Of a stretch of 23,520 nt of DNA, positions 15,113-20,830 are shown one piece after another. Where the stretch lies: IMG/VR virus record IMGVR_UViG_3300045004_000044, positions 1-23,520 of that record; one strand, written 5' to 3'. Position 1 is the stretch's first letter. Each line of letters starts with the position of its first letter. The notes below the pieces were generated by a model, which saw only the letters and a list, made by a program, of their open reading frames with translations, did not search any database and had not been told where the DNA came from. Source of the stretch: a virus. The translations under genes and the position numbers were made by a program.

Positions 15113-15908
15113 GGGGGCGGGCTTCCGGGATCGAGAGGGCGGCGCGGTTGTCGGCGATGGATTGAGCGATGGCGGGTGCGAAGAACTTCCAGGTGGCGAT
15201 TGGGCGGCGGGCCTTCTGGGCCAGGGCCGTGACCACCGGCACGACGTCGTATCGCCACGACGCCCCGTCCCGCTTCCAGGCGACCAACTGGCCCAGCGTC
15301 GTCGCGAGGCCCGGCTGACGGGCGGGGTCCAGCATCACGGTCCCGGCCTCGCCGACCAGTTCCGCCGACCAGGCACGGGCGTCGCCCTCTGGCCAGTCGT
15401 CCTCGACCAGCGCCTCGGCTATCACCTGCACCATCGGCGCCGTCGCGATTTCCGCGCCTCGCGCGTCAACAACAGCAAGTGATGGTTCTAGTGACGGTTC
15501 GAACGTAGTGAGGCCTGCATCTGGTGCAGTCTGTACCGGCACCTCGTGCAGTCTGTCGGCGTCACAGGCGGCATCTGGTGCAGTCTGTTCATTCCGGCAT
15601 TTCGTGCCGCCTGCACGTCGTGCAGTCTGGTTATGACCACCGTTGGGGAAAAGCGTGAACAGATCCGACGTCTGCGTCCCGTTCTTCCGCCGCCGCGTGG
15701 CCTTCTCGATGGCCCTGACGGCGATCAGAGACTGGATCGCGTTCCGCACGGCCCGGTCGCTCAGGCCCGTCTCCGCCACGATCTTCTTGACCGGCGGGAA
15801 ACACTGCGCGTTCTCGTCCGCATAGTTGGCGAGGGCCAGCAGAACCAGCTTTGTCGTTGGGCTGGGGGCGTCGAACGCGAACGCCATGGCGATGCACTGA
15901 ACGCTCAT
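14988..15908 (-). CDS. Replication initiator-like HTH protein (lambda O position)
   Basis: A 306-aa protein. Residues 10-87 form a winged-HTH of the HTH_36 type (PF13730 style): 'SPTTKLVLLALANYADENAQC', 'FPPVKKIVAETGLSDRAVRNAI' and 'GTQTSDLFTLFP', typical of phage replication initiators. Residues 93-131 are a Thr/Ala/Pro/Asp-rich linker containing QTAPDA twice, because the DNA here is an iteron array (15517-15630). The C-terminal half is a separate helical domain, which would contact the helicase loader. The start at 15908 is chosen because it forms an ATGA overlap with the upstream DnaA-like gene. A longer frame upstream to 15944 is not supported. Confidence 0.85.
   Translation of the reverse strand: MSVQCIAMAFAFDAPSPTTKLVLLALANYADENAQCFPPVKKIVAETGLSDRAVRNAIQSLIAVRAIEKATRRRKNGTQTSDLFTLFPNGGHNQTARRAGGTKCRNEQTAPDAACDADRLHEVPVQTAPDAGLTTFEPSLEPSLAVVDARGAEIATAPMVQVIAEALVEDDWPEGDARAWSAELVGEAGTVMLDPARQPGLATTLGQLVAWKRDGASWRYDVVPVVTALAQKARRPIATWKFFAPAIAQSIADNRAALSIPEARPHASPADEHRPSAKLSAKRANLDRHYAGAEQAAGLVAARRAY
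15517..15630. repeat. Iteron-like repeats inside initiator gene, candidate phage origin
   Basis: Five 18-bp direct repeats start at 15517, 15539, 15571, 15597 and 15613. Copies 1 and 3 are identical (GCATCTGGTGCAGTCTGT); copies 2 and 4 differ by two to four bases; copy 5 (15597) is more divergent. The core GTGCAGTCTG is exact in four of them. Spacings are 22, 32, 26 and 16 bp. They fall in the linker region of the initiator gene, as the lambda O-binding iterons do. Just to the left (about 15479-15505) a 12-bp tandem repeat, AGTGAYGGTTC, follows. Confidence 0.65.
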
Positions 15909-16390
15909 CGGACACCGCCTGCGGCGATCAGTAGTTCGCCCCACAGCACCCGCGCATGGTGGCGCTCAATGCCCTCCATCACGGTCGTATGGTGCATCCC
16001 GCCGAAGATCGCTCCTATCCTGGGAAGGCTGAGCCCAAACCGGGCCTGTACCTCGGCCATAGCCTGATGCCGGGCATAGGCCCGGTGACGCTTGTTGCAC
16101 TTCTCGAGAACTTCGCGGGCAGACAGGCCGTATCGCCGCGCCACACTCTCCACCGTCGCAATCACCGCATCATGCGGCGTCGTCGGGTGTCGCGTGGGCT
16201 CCCTGGGCGGAAGCGACTTCACTGGCTGACAGAAACGAGGCCCCGGCACATAGGACGGCCTGGATGGCCGAGAGACGGGCAGGGCGGCGACCGAGATCGA
16301 AGAAACGCCCGCCATTGCTGCGGCGGCCTGCACAGGCACGCCCGACCGCATCAGGTCCATAGCCATGCTGTAATGGGCTGAGGTCGTCAT
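15905..16390 (-). CDS. DnaA domain-IV-like DNA-binding protein
   Basis: A 161-aa protein. Residues 74-150 match the C-terminal DNA-binding domain of DnaA (PF08299): 'VARRYGLSAREVLEK', 'AYARHQAMAEVQARFGLSLPRIGAIFGG' and the signature 'GGMHHTTVMEGIERH' (130-144). In E. coli DnaA the aligned GGRDHTTV uses Asp433, His434, Thr435 and Thr436 for base contacts; here His-Thr-Thr is kept but Arg-Asp is Met-His, so target preference may differ. Domains I-III, including the ATPase, are absent; residues 1-70 are unstructured-looking. It lies between the second DnaA-like gene and the O-like initiator with ATGA overlaps at both ends. A role in phage origin choice or in disturbing host initiation is inferred. 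Confidence 0.88.
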   Translation of the reverse strand: MTTSAHYSMAMDLMRSGVPVQAAAAMAGVSSISVAALPVSRPSRPSYVPGPRFCQPVKSLPPREPTRHPTTPHDAVIATVESVARRYGLSAREVLEKCNKRHRAYARHQAMAEVQARFGLSLPRIGAIFGGMHHTTVMEGIERHHARVLWGELLIAAGGVR

Positions 16391-16848
16391 GCGGCTTCGC
16401 CCCTGTGCCGCCCTATCCAACGGCAAAGGCTCGCCTTGTCCCGCTGAAAGATCGCCTGTTGGTCGATCAGCGTCAGATCGGGAAAGGCTTCACGCACGGC
16501 CTTGATCGACGCGATCAAGGCGCGGGCCGCAGGGCTGGGATAGCGGATCTTCGTGGCGGCGCAGGCCTTCAGGTCGGCAACCTGTACGCCGTGCGCGGCG
16601 CAGACCTCGCGGATGACCGACTGGTGGGGCCCATCGCAGCCGCCCAAGGGCCAGGGCTCGCGGGCACGGGGCATTCCCTCCACGTCTCCGCCGCCTAGAA
16701 TCGCCCGAACGTCGGCCTCGCACCGGCCCAGCACCTTTGCGATCTGGGCCGGCGTGGCGCGGGCGCCCAGCTTCTGCCGGGCGTCATTGACCTCGGACTG
16801 AAGAACACCGCCACGCCGCGCGGTCGCAAATGATCCCGCGCTGCTCAT
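16387..16848 (-). CDS. Second HTH protein with degenerate DnaA domain-IV-like C-terminus
   Basis: A 153-aa protein with two parts. Residues 15-52 look like a small HTH ('ARATPAQIAKVLGRCEADVRAIL'-type, quoted by key LGRCEADV). Residues 76-148 again resemble DnaA domain IV: 'VIREVCAAHGVQVADLK', then 'RALIASIKAVREAFPDLTLIDQQAIFQRDKASLCRW', in which FQRDKASLCR takes the place of the DnaA GGRDHTTV signature. The His-Thr-Thr contacts are replaced, so the resemblance is only structural. It is adjacent to the better-matching DnaA-like gene, sharing ATGA, and may have arisen by duplication and drift. It could also be a different HTH family. Function unknown. Confidence 0.8.
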   Translation of the reverse strand: MSSAGSFATARRGGVLQSEVNDARQKLGARATPAQIAKVLGRCEADVRAILGGGDVEGMPRAREPWPLGGCDGPHQSVIREVCAAHGVQVADLKACAATKIRYPSPAARALIASIKAVREAFPDLTLIDQQAIFQRDKASLCRWIGRHRGEAA

Positions 16849-17006
16849 CGGGCGCGCTCCGCCTTCTGGCCTACGATCACCACCGCGTCGCCCTCGTTCA
16901 AAGGTTCTTCGCAGAGAAGGGGGAGGGGGTGGTCTTTGACATAGACGCGGGTCTTGCCGTCCCGGCCGGTGTAGGCGGAGACCACCGTGTAGCTCTTGCG
17001 GGTCAT
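16845..17006 (-). CDS. Small hypothetical protein (53 aa)
   Basis: A 53-aa protein reading MTRKSYTVVSAYTGRDGKTR and continuing to a C-terminal 'NEGDAVVVIVGQ'-like strand (actual: AVVIVGQKAERAR). It is a compact beta-type small protein of unknown role. ATGA overlaps tie it to the winged-helix gene before it (17003-17006) and to the DnaA-like gene after it (16845-16848), which is strong evidence of translation in the operon even though it is too short for most gene finders. Confidence 0.7.
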   Translation of the reverse strand: MTRKSYTVVSAYTGRDGKTRVYVKDHPLPLLCEEPLNEGDAVVIVGQKAERAR

Positions 17007-17335
17007 GCGGCCTCCATGATCAAGCGATCGAGGACCACCGAACGGCCTGGCTCAGGCAGGGCATAGGACAGGCCCTCTTTCCGACCACCGCCGACGACCA
17101 GCCCGCCGAGGCCGACGTCCTCCAGGCTCTGGCGGAGGAGGCAGACGCGGGTTTTCACCACTCCGGCGCTCGCCTCTTCAGCGTGCATTTTCCAGGGCCT
17201 GGCGCTGGCCAACTGACGCCAGTTCATCAGGGCGCCCTTGGCGTCTATCAGGGCGCACAGCGTGGCAGCCTGAGCGCGGGAGCCCAGCAGGGTGTAGGCG
17301 GATACCTCAAGGCCGAGGCGTTCAAGGCGGGTCAT
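17003..17335 (-). CDS. Stand-alone winged-helix protein, OmpR/PhoB/CtrA-type DNA-binding domain
   Basis: A 110-aa protein with the order of an OmpR-type effector domain (Trans_reg_C): 'SRAQAATLCALIDAKGALMNWRQL' (first helix and strand), the recognition region around 55-72 ('VVKTRVCLLRQSLED', matching the usual V..hI..LRkKLe), and the wing with 'GGGRKEGLSYALPE' (matching the TVRG.GYrL hairpin). No receiver domain is present, so it cannot be phosphorylated like a response regulator. It lies in the early operon between a 28-aa and a 53-aa peptide with ATGA overlaps. In Caulobacterales the main cell-cycle regulator CtrA has this fold; a phage regulator that competes for similar DNA is possible but is inference. 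Confidence 0.72.
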   Translation of the reverse strand: MTRLERLGLEVSAYTLLGSRAQAATLCALIDAKGALMNWRQLASARPWKMHAEEASAGVVKTRVCLLRQSLEDVGLGGLVVGGGRKEGLSYALPEPGRSVVLDRLIMEAA

Positions 17336-17418
17336 CGCCCCACCTTCAGCGCTTCATGCGTCACCGGACAGGCGGGCATCCGCCCACCGTCGACGCTGGT
17401 GTTCGAATGCCCTCCCAT
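17332..17418 (-). CDS. Candidate 28-aa peptide
   Basis: A 28-codon frame (MGGHSNTSVDGGRMPACPVT then HEALKVGR) between the DUF2303 gene and the winged-helix gene. It begins 2 nt after the DUF2303 stop and ends in an ATGA overlap with the winged-helix start, the same junction style as its confirmed-looking neighbours. It has no recognisable domain. The ribosome-binding site is weak, so it would rely on coupling. It could be a chance frame. Confidence 0.4.
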   Translation of the reverse strand: MGGHSNTSVDGGRMPACPVTHEALKVGR

Positions 17419-17420
17419 GG

Positions 17421-18239
17421 TCAGCCCGCCGTCCCGAAGACCACCGGCCGCTCAGTGCGCTCGCCGGCTTCGATGACGATCTGCTTGAATACGGCCTGGC
17501 GGACGTGCTCGGCACGGTGAAGGGCGATGCCGAGCGACAGGTCGCCCTCCGTCAGCTTCCAGCGCAGGAAGGCGAAAAGGGCGACCGACTCGCCGCCGAA
17601 ATAGACTGGCAGGCGCAGTTCGAACTTCGTCGGCACCTCGACGCCGCCGTTCTTCGTGCGCGCCTCGGTCTCGTCCGTGTATTCGAAGTTCTCGTTGTCG
17701 CTGCTGGTCCGAACCGCCTTGCGGAAGTCCACCTTGCGAACGGCCTGCAGATCGCGGCACGTCTCCAAGAGGTCGGCCCCTGTCGGCGCCACCACGTCCA
17801 CGGCGTTCTCTTCCAGGAAGCGCGCGAACTCCAGCTGGCTCATCAGCCGGCCGTCGATCGCGGTCCAGGTCTTCCATTCTTGCGAGAACGGCAGGGACAG
17901 GTTGGCCTTGTGGTCGACGTGGGCCGGCGCGGTCGGACCATGATAGTCGATCAGAGCCGCGATCCTTGAGCCGGCGATGTCGGCAAACAGGATCGTGTGT
18001 TCGGTCTTGAAGATATTCACGTAATCGACCAGCGAGTCGACCGTCTGCAGGGTTACCGCCTGACGGATGCGAATCGGATCGGCCTGGGTCAGACCGTGCG
18101 GATCGGTGACTTCCGCCGCGTGGACGCCGGTCTGGGTGACCAGCCATGTCCGGCCGGCCGAGGTGACGACTTCGGCGCGGGGTGCGGCCTTCTGGGCCAG
18201 GCCGGCGATAAAGCCGGCTTCGGTGCTGGGATTGTCCAT
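17421..18239 (-). CDS. DUF2303 (YfdQ-like) family protein
   Basis: A 272-aa protein whose body, 'TVDSLVDYVNIFKTEHTILFADI' through 'IAALIDYHG' and 'WTAIDGRLMSQLEFARFLEENAVDVV' (all in part), and the C-terminal beta set ending 'HRAEHVRQAVFKQIV', follow the DUF2303 family (PF10065). The family is common in prophages early in the genome and its biochemical role is not established. It is preceded by the 111-aa partner seen next to DUF2303 in other prophages, sharing a TAATG junction. Intact length. Confidence 0.88.
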   Translation of the reverse strand: MDNPSTEAGFIAGLAQKAAPRAEVVTSAGRTWLVTQTGVHAAEVTDPHGLTQADPIRIRQAVTLQTVDSLVDYVNIFKTEHTILFADIAGSRIAALIDYHGPTAPAHVDHKANLSLPFSQEWKTWTAIDGRLMSQLEFARFLEENAVDVVAPTGADLLETCRDLQAVRKVDFRKAVRTSSDNENFEYTDETEARTKNGGVEVPTKFELRLPVYFGGESVALFAFLRWKLTEGDLSLGIALHRAEHVRQAVFKQIVIEAGERTERPVVFGTAG

Positions 18240-18574
18240 TAGGCGGGCCTCCGGGCGTCGACGACCTTGTCGCCGAGGTTAGCGTCACGGAACATTTCCG
18301 GTTGACGCGGGTCGTTGCGGTGCAGATCGCCGTCCATGTCGGCGAAGAAGATGGCCTCGGGCATGTCGGCCGTCGGCGAGGATGCGGTGACCTTCGAACT
18401 GATCACGACCTGTTCGCTGTCGCCCTTCTGGGGCTTCACGGTCAGCTTGAGGGTCAGCGAACCGGGCTTGCCGGTCGCGGTGACGGCGCGGACGACGTTG
18501 GCCAGCTCTTCGCCGGCCGCTTCCGCCACCATCCCCTTGCGGATATCCCGCAAGACGTCTGTAATAGGCTTCAT
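18239..18574 (-). CDS. Hypothetical protein paired with DUF2303
   Basis: A 111-aa protein with a helical start (MKPITDVLRDIRKGMVAEAAGEELANVVRAV, in part), a central beta hairpin 'GSLTLKLTVKPQKGDSEQVVIS' and a polar tail 'FADMDGDLHRNDPRQPEMF'. Proteins of this shape sit upstream of DUF2303 genes in other prophages, where the pair presumably works together. Function is unknown. Stop and next start overlap by one base (TAATG). Confidence 0.8.
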   Translation of the reverse strand: MKPITDVLRDIRKGMVAEAAGEELANVVRAVTATGKPGSLTLKLTVKPQKGDSEQVVISSKVTASSPTADMPEAIFFADMDGDLHRNDPRQPEMFRDANLGDKVVDARRPA

Positions 18575-18585
18575 TGTTTGTGCTT

Positions 18586-18855
18586 TCAGTGGTTGTGCGG
18601 CTGGGTGGTGAGAGACCCGGCCGACGCCGCGTCCAGCGGCCGGGGAACAGGTTTCAGGGCCTCGGTCGCAAAGACCTTCATCGCCTCTTGGAGGTGATTG
18701 ATTGCCCGCGTGTCGCGCCGCCGTTCGGCGCGGGCGATCAGGTCGCGCGCCAAGCTGCGAACCGGATCCATGGGATCGGCGGCCTTGCGCTCACGGAGCG
18801 CCCGGGTCGCGGCCCGAAAGCCACGGCGCGCGGCGTCGAGGGCGTAACCGATCAT
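18586..18855 (-). CDS. Small basic hypothetical protein
   Basis: An 89-aa, Arg/Ala-rich helical protein (MIGYALDAARRGFRAATRALRE start, IARAERRRDTRAINHLQEAMKVF in the middle, quoted in part). It is tied to the CII-like gene by an ATGA overlap at 18852-18855 and lies 11 nt before the DUF2303 partner. No domain is recognised. Richness in Arg could allow nucleic-acid binding, but that is only composition. Confidence 0.7.
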   Translation of the reverse strand: MIGYALDAARRGFRAATRALRERKAADPMDPVRSLARDLIARAERRRDTRAINHLQEAMKVFATEALKPVPRPLDAASAGSLTTQPHNH

Positions 18856-19265
18856 CCGACCCTCCCCACGCTCTTCAGCACGTCGTGCATCTGGGCCTTG
18901 GCTTCCAGCGCGGCCTGACGGATGGGGCGAGCCTCGGCCTCTGTAATCTGTCCGTCGCGGGCGGCGAGGCGGACCATGCTCTGGACCCGTGCGGCAGCCT
19001 CGGTCGCCTCTGCCGCCTCGTCCAGAATGTCCTCGACGGCGCCTTCATCCGGCGACGCGAAGAGAGCGACCACCGCTCGGCGCTCGTCCGCCGTCAGGCT
19101 CATGTCGACCAGACGGCCCAGCGGAATCGTCGTCTCGGGCTTGTCGGCGTTCTCGTAGCCGCTCCAGACGCCAGGGCTGACGCCGGCGGCAGCGGCCGCA
19201 GCCTCGGTCGAGCCGTAGCGAAGCCGGATGCGTTTCGTGATGGCCTTGATGACGGGAATGCTCAT
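18852..19265 (-). CDS. CII-like HTH regulator
   Basis: A 137-aa protein. Residues 5-52 form a Cro/CI-type HTH ('AITKRIRLRYGSTEAAAAAAGVSPGVWSGYENAD', in part: GS.EAAA.AAGVS...WS.YEN), as in the phage regulatory protein CII group (PF06892). The second half is an acidic helical region that could oligomerise. It lies downstream of cro and past a strong hairpin, exactly as lambda cII follows tR1, so a role in the lysogeny decision is inferred. A GAGGA site lies 9 nt before the ATG. Confidence 0.75.
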   Translation of the reverse strand: MSIPVIKAITKRIRLRYGSTEAAAAAAGVSPGVWSGYENADKPETTIPLGRLVDMSLTADERRAVVALFASPDEGAVEDILDEAAEATEAAARVQSMVRLAARDGQITEAEARPIRQAALEAKAQMHDVLKSVGRVG

Positions 19266-19383
19266 GCCTGTCGTTCCTCGAAGGTTCTGGTTTGTCGTTT
19301 TGCTGACGGCCTAGGGGAAACCCCGTACCGTCCAGCCTGTGAGTGGCGTTTGGGAGTAGGCGTATGGGTTACGAAGAGGGGGG

Positions 19384-19425
19384 GCTCCGGCGGGGGCGGA
19401 GGGGGAGGGCGACCCCCGCCGGAGC
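19384..19425 (-). terminator. Candidate tR1-like hairpin between cro operon and CII-like gene
   Basis: A 13-bp perfect inverted repeat (arms 19384-19396 and 19413-19425, 16-nt loop of purine-rich sequence). It lies downstream of the 98-aa gene and upstream of the CII-like gene in the direction of transcription. No T-run follows, so termination would be Rho-dependent or paused rather than intrinsic. Placement suggests a tR1-like control point. Confidence 0.45.
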
Positions 19426-19437
19426 GTTCGCGAACGC
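19424..19437. promoter_or_regulatory. Perfect 14-bp palindrome GCGTTCGCGAACGC
   Basis: A self-complementary 14-mer abutting the large hairpin. It has a spacer-less dyad typical of a homodimer binding site. Which protein binds it cannot be told. Its location upstream of the CII-like gene makes an operator plausible. Confidence 0.35.
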
Positions 19438-19474
19438 CGTGAGGGCGGGCCGGCGGCGCGAAACGGACGAAGCC

Positions 19475-19771
19475 TCAGGCCACCTCCTTCGCAGGAAGGG
19501 GGTTCGGATCTTCGATGGTGTTCTTGGTCGCCAGCCAGGCCGTCAGGTCGCGGCGCTGGACCTTGCGGAAGTGCTCCGCCGGAAGCCCGCACAGCGGGTC
19601 CACAGGCCAGTTGTCCAGCTCAATCCAGAAGCCGCCGCACACTGTTTCTCCAACAGCGGTAACGATGCCGACGTGCCCGATCTCTGGATCAGGCGTTCTC
19701 GACAAGGGGTGCGGCCCAGCCGGGCCCATCCTGTAGCGCACCACCTCATCGCCCGGTTTCAAGTCGCACAT
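19475..19771 (-). CDS. Hypothetical protein downstream of cro
   Basis: A 98-aa protein with a beta start 'LKPGDEVVRYRMGPAG' and 'GHVGIVTAVGE', a 'GGFWIELDNWP' strand, and a helical end 'RRDLTAWLAT'. The KPGD..v.......G.vg.V..v pattern resembles a small beta-barrel domain. Its ATG shares one base with the cro stop (TGATG), so it is made from PR with Cro. No function is known to me. Confidence 0.78.
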   Translation of the reverse strand: MCDLKPGDEVVRYRMGPAGPHPLSRTPDPEIGHVGIVTAVGETVCGGFWIELDNWPVDPLCGLPAEHFRKVQRRDLTAWLATKNTIEDPNPLPAKEVA

Positions 19772-20022
19772 CAGGCGGCCTCCCCTTGGGGGGCGGTGTT
19801 GGCGGCGCGACGGGCGACCACCGTCTCGGGTGCGGCAATGCGGCGATCGAGAGCATGAGCGACCTCGCGCAAAGTGCTGAGGCGCGGCTCAACTCCGCCT
19901 TTACGCCACCTCCACCATGTGGACTGCGCTACGCCGACTTCCGCCAGGATAGACGCCATGGTCAGGCCCGCACCCTTCGCGCGCTGCTCAACTTCGATCA
20001 CTTCGGGGGCGACGTTCTGCAT
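19771..20022 (-). CDS. cro: Cro-like repressor, HTH protein
   Basis: An 83-aa HTH protein: 'AGLTMASILAEVGVAQSTWWRWRKGG' (18-43, key VGVAQSTWWRWRKG recognition helix) followed by 'PRLSTLREVAHALD'. It is divergent from the CI repressor gene and its gap holds three operator-like dyads, so it occupies the Cro position. Cro-type proteins repress early genes and cI once lytic growth has begun. The predicted PR start point is one base before the ATG, implying a very short or absent leader. The symbol is used by position; sequence similarity to lambda Cro is not apparent. Confidence 0.83.
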   Translation of the reverse strand: MQNVAPEVIEVEQRAKGAGLTMASILAEVGVAQSTWWRWRKGGVEPRLSTLREVAHALDRRIAAPETVVARRAANTAPQGEAA

Positions 20023-20029
20023 GACCTGC

Positions 20030-20058
20030 AGAATGTGCAGGAATGCACGCTAAGTCAA
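20030..20058 (-). promoter_or_regulatory. PR-like promoter for cro
   Basis: Minus strand: -35 TTGACT (20058-20053), 17-nt spacer, -10 CATTCT (20035-20030). The start point would fall about 20023, next to the cro ATG at 20022. Operator 1 lies in the spacer and operator 2 begins at the -35 element, so repressor binding would block the polymerase. Confidence 0.5.
20035..20048. promoter_or_regulatory. Operator-like dyad 1 (OR1-like)
   Basis: GTGCA-GGAA-TGCAC, a perfect dyad with a 4-bp centre, within the PR spacer. The surrounding 17-mer AATGTGCAGGAATGCAC (20032-20048) recurs exactly at 21448-21464. Confidence 0.65.
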
Positions 20059-20071
20059 TGCCGAAATGCAC
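20058..20071. promoter_or_regulatory. Operator-like dyad 2 (OR2-like)
   Basis: ATGCC-GAAA-TGCAC. One half matches the consensus, the other in three of five bases. It ends directly before the presumed PRM -35 position, where lambda CI bound at OR2 activates its own promoter. Confidence 0.5.
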
Positions 20072-20100
20072 AGTGTCTTGACGTTGCACATGTGCACAAT
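20072..20100 (+). promoter_or_regulatory. PRM-like promoter for cI
   Basis: The -10-like CACAAT (20095-20100) has a poor -35 (AGTGTC, 20072-20077) 17 nt upstream. Start would be about 20107, the A of the cI ATG, giving a leaderless message. A consensus-like TTGACG at 20078 has no -10 at proper distance. Weak -35 next to operator 2 fits an activator-dependent promoter. Inference. Confidence 0.35.
20084..20097. promoter_or_regulatory. Operator-like dyad 3 (OR3-like)
   Basis: TTGCA-CATG-TGCAC, containing the 12-bp palindrome TGCACATGTGCA. It covers the presumed PRM -10, so binding would shut down cI, as at lambda OR3. Confidence 0.6.
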
Positions 20101-20106
20101 CGCGCA

Positions 20107-20790
20107 ATGGCAAACACCACCGAAGACGCTAGGGCTTTCCTCACCAAGGCGCTTGAGGCATCCGGCCTAAAGCCCTTTGCGCTTGCCAAGAAGGCAGGAA
20201 TCGCACCGACGACAATTACGCGGCCTCTAAACGACCCTGAGTTCAAATTTACACCGAAACCCGCAACCCTACGAAAGATCGCCGAGGCGGCCGGCTTGGA
20301 GCTGCCTGCAGGGCTGCTGGTAGCGCCGGCGGCGCCTGCCGCGGTGGATGAGCTGCCTCTTATTGGCCCGATACAGGCGGGCAAGTGGGCCGAGATCGAC
20401 GAGACCATTCAGGACGAGCCGCTGTTCTTCTCGGTTGTGGCTGATCGGCGCTACCCGCATGCCAGGCAGTGGCTTCGCGAGATCCGAGGCGATAGCATGA
20501 ATGCGCGTGGAATTATGCCAGGCCAGCTCGCCCACATCGTCGATATCGCGGAAGCGGGCGTGAACCTAAACACTGGCATGATCGTTGAGGTCACGCGCTG
20601 CAGAGACGGCGGGGCGCTTCGCGAGATCACGCTGAAAGAGGTCGAGATCAGCGCAGACGGAATGAAGCTTTGGCCGCGATCGACAAACCCACGATGGTCG
20701 GAGCCGATCAGCTTGGACGACGGGACGACCGGGGATATCGAGGTCCAAATCACGGGCTTGCTGCTGCAGGCGGTGCAGAGGTTCCTCTGA
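20107..20790 (+). CDS. cI: CI-like repressor, HTH plus S24 (LexA-type) peptidase domain
   Basis: A 227-aa repressor. Residues 8-65 are an HTH ('LKPFALAKKAGIAPTTITRPLND'-type, key AKKAGIAPTTITR). Residues 82-227 are the S24 self-cleaving domain: candidate cleavage bond Ala91-Gly92 (IQAG), nucleophile Ser130 in RGDSMN, general base Lys177 in ITLKEV. RecA-stimulated cleavage would induce the prophage. I chose the ATG at 20107, not the upstream in-frame codons, because the longer frame would run through the operators and the cro gene. No Shine-Dalgarno sequence precedes this ATG, consistent with a leaderless message. Symbol given by role and position. Confidence 0.9.
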   Translation: MANTTEDARAFLTKALEASGLKPFALAKKAGIAPTTITRPLNDPEFKFTPKPATLRKIAEAAGLELPAGLLVAPAAPAAVDELPLIGPIQAGKWAEIDETIQDEPLFFSVVADRRYPHARQWLREIRGDSMNARGIMPGQLAHIVDIAEAGVNLNTGMIVEVTRCRDGGALREITLKEVEISADGMKLWPRSTNPRWSEPISLDDGTTGDIEVQITGLLLQAVQRFL

Positions 20791-20797
20791 AAAGACA

Positions 20798-20824
20798 GAG
20801 GGCGGCACGCGCGGCGCCGCCCTC
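20798..20824 (-). terminator. Hairpin between cI and lipoprotein gene
   Basis: Arms GAGGGCGGC (20798-20806) and GCCGCCCTC (20816-20824), loop 9 nt. On the minus strand it is followed by TGTCTTTTC, so it can terminate the lipoprotein transcript. It lies between the converging stop codons of the two genes (20790 and 20831) and may serve both. Confidence 0.6.
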
Positions 20825-20830
20825 GTTAGC

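Larger units (their letters stand above)
19266..19474. other. Non-coding gap holding hairpin and palindrome
   Basis: A 209-bp stretch with no gene supported. It contains a 13-bp stem hairpin (19384-19425) and a 14-bp perfect palindrome (19424-19437), plus a G-rich run (19376-19411) that has long poly-G/poly-C tracts on the strand. Position matches the lambda cro-cII gap. Confidence 0.55.

Noticed and set aside
15517-15630. CRISPR-like array
   Set aside because: Only five short imperfect repeats with uneven spacing, inside a coding gene; iterons fit better.
20078-20083. TTGACG as the -35 of the cI promoter
   Set aside because: The matching -10 position (CGCGCA) is very poor and falls at the start codon.
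19786-20106. N-terminal extension of the cI frame
   Set aside because: It would run through cro antisense and the three operators; the HTH domain begins after the 20107 ATG.
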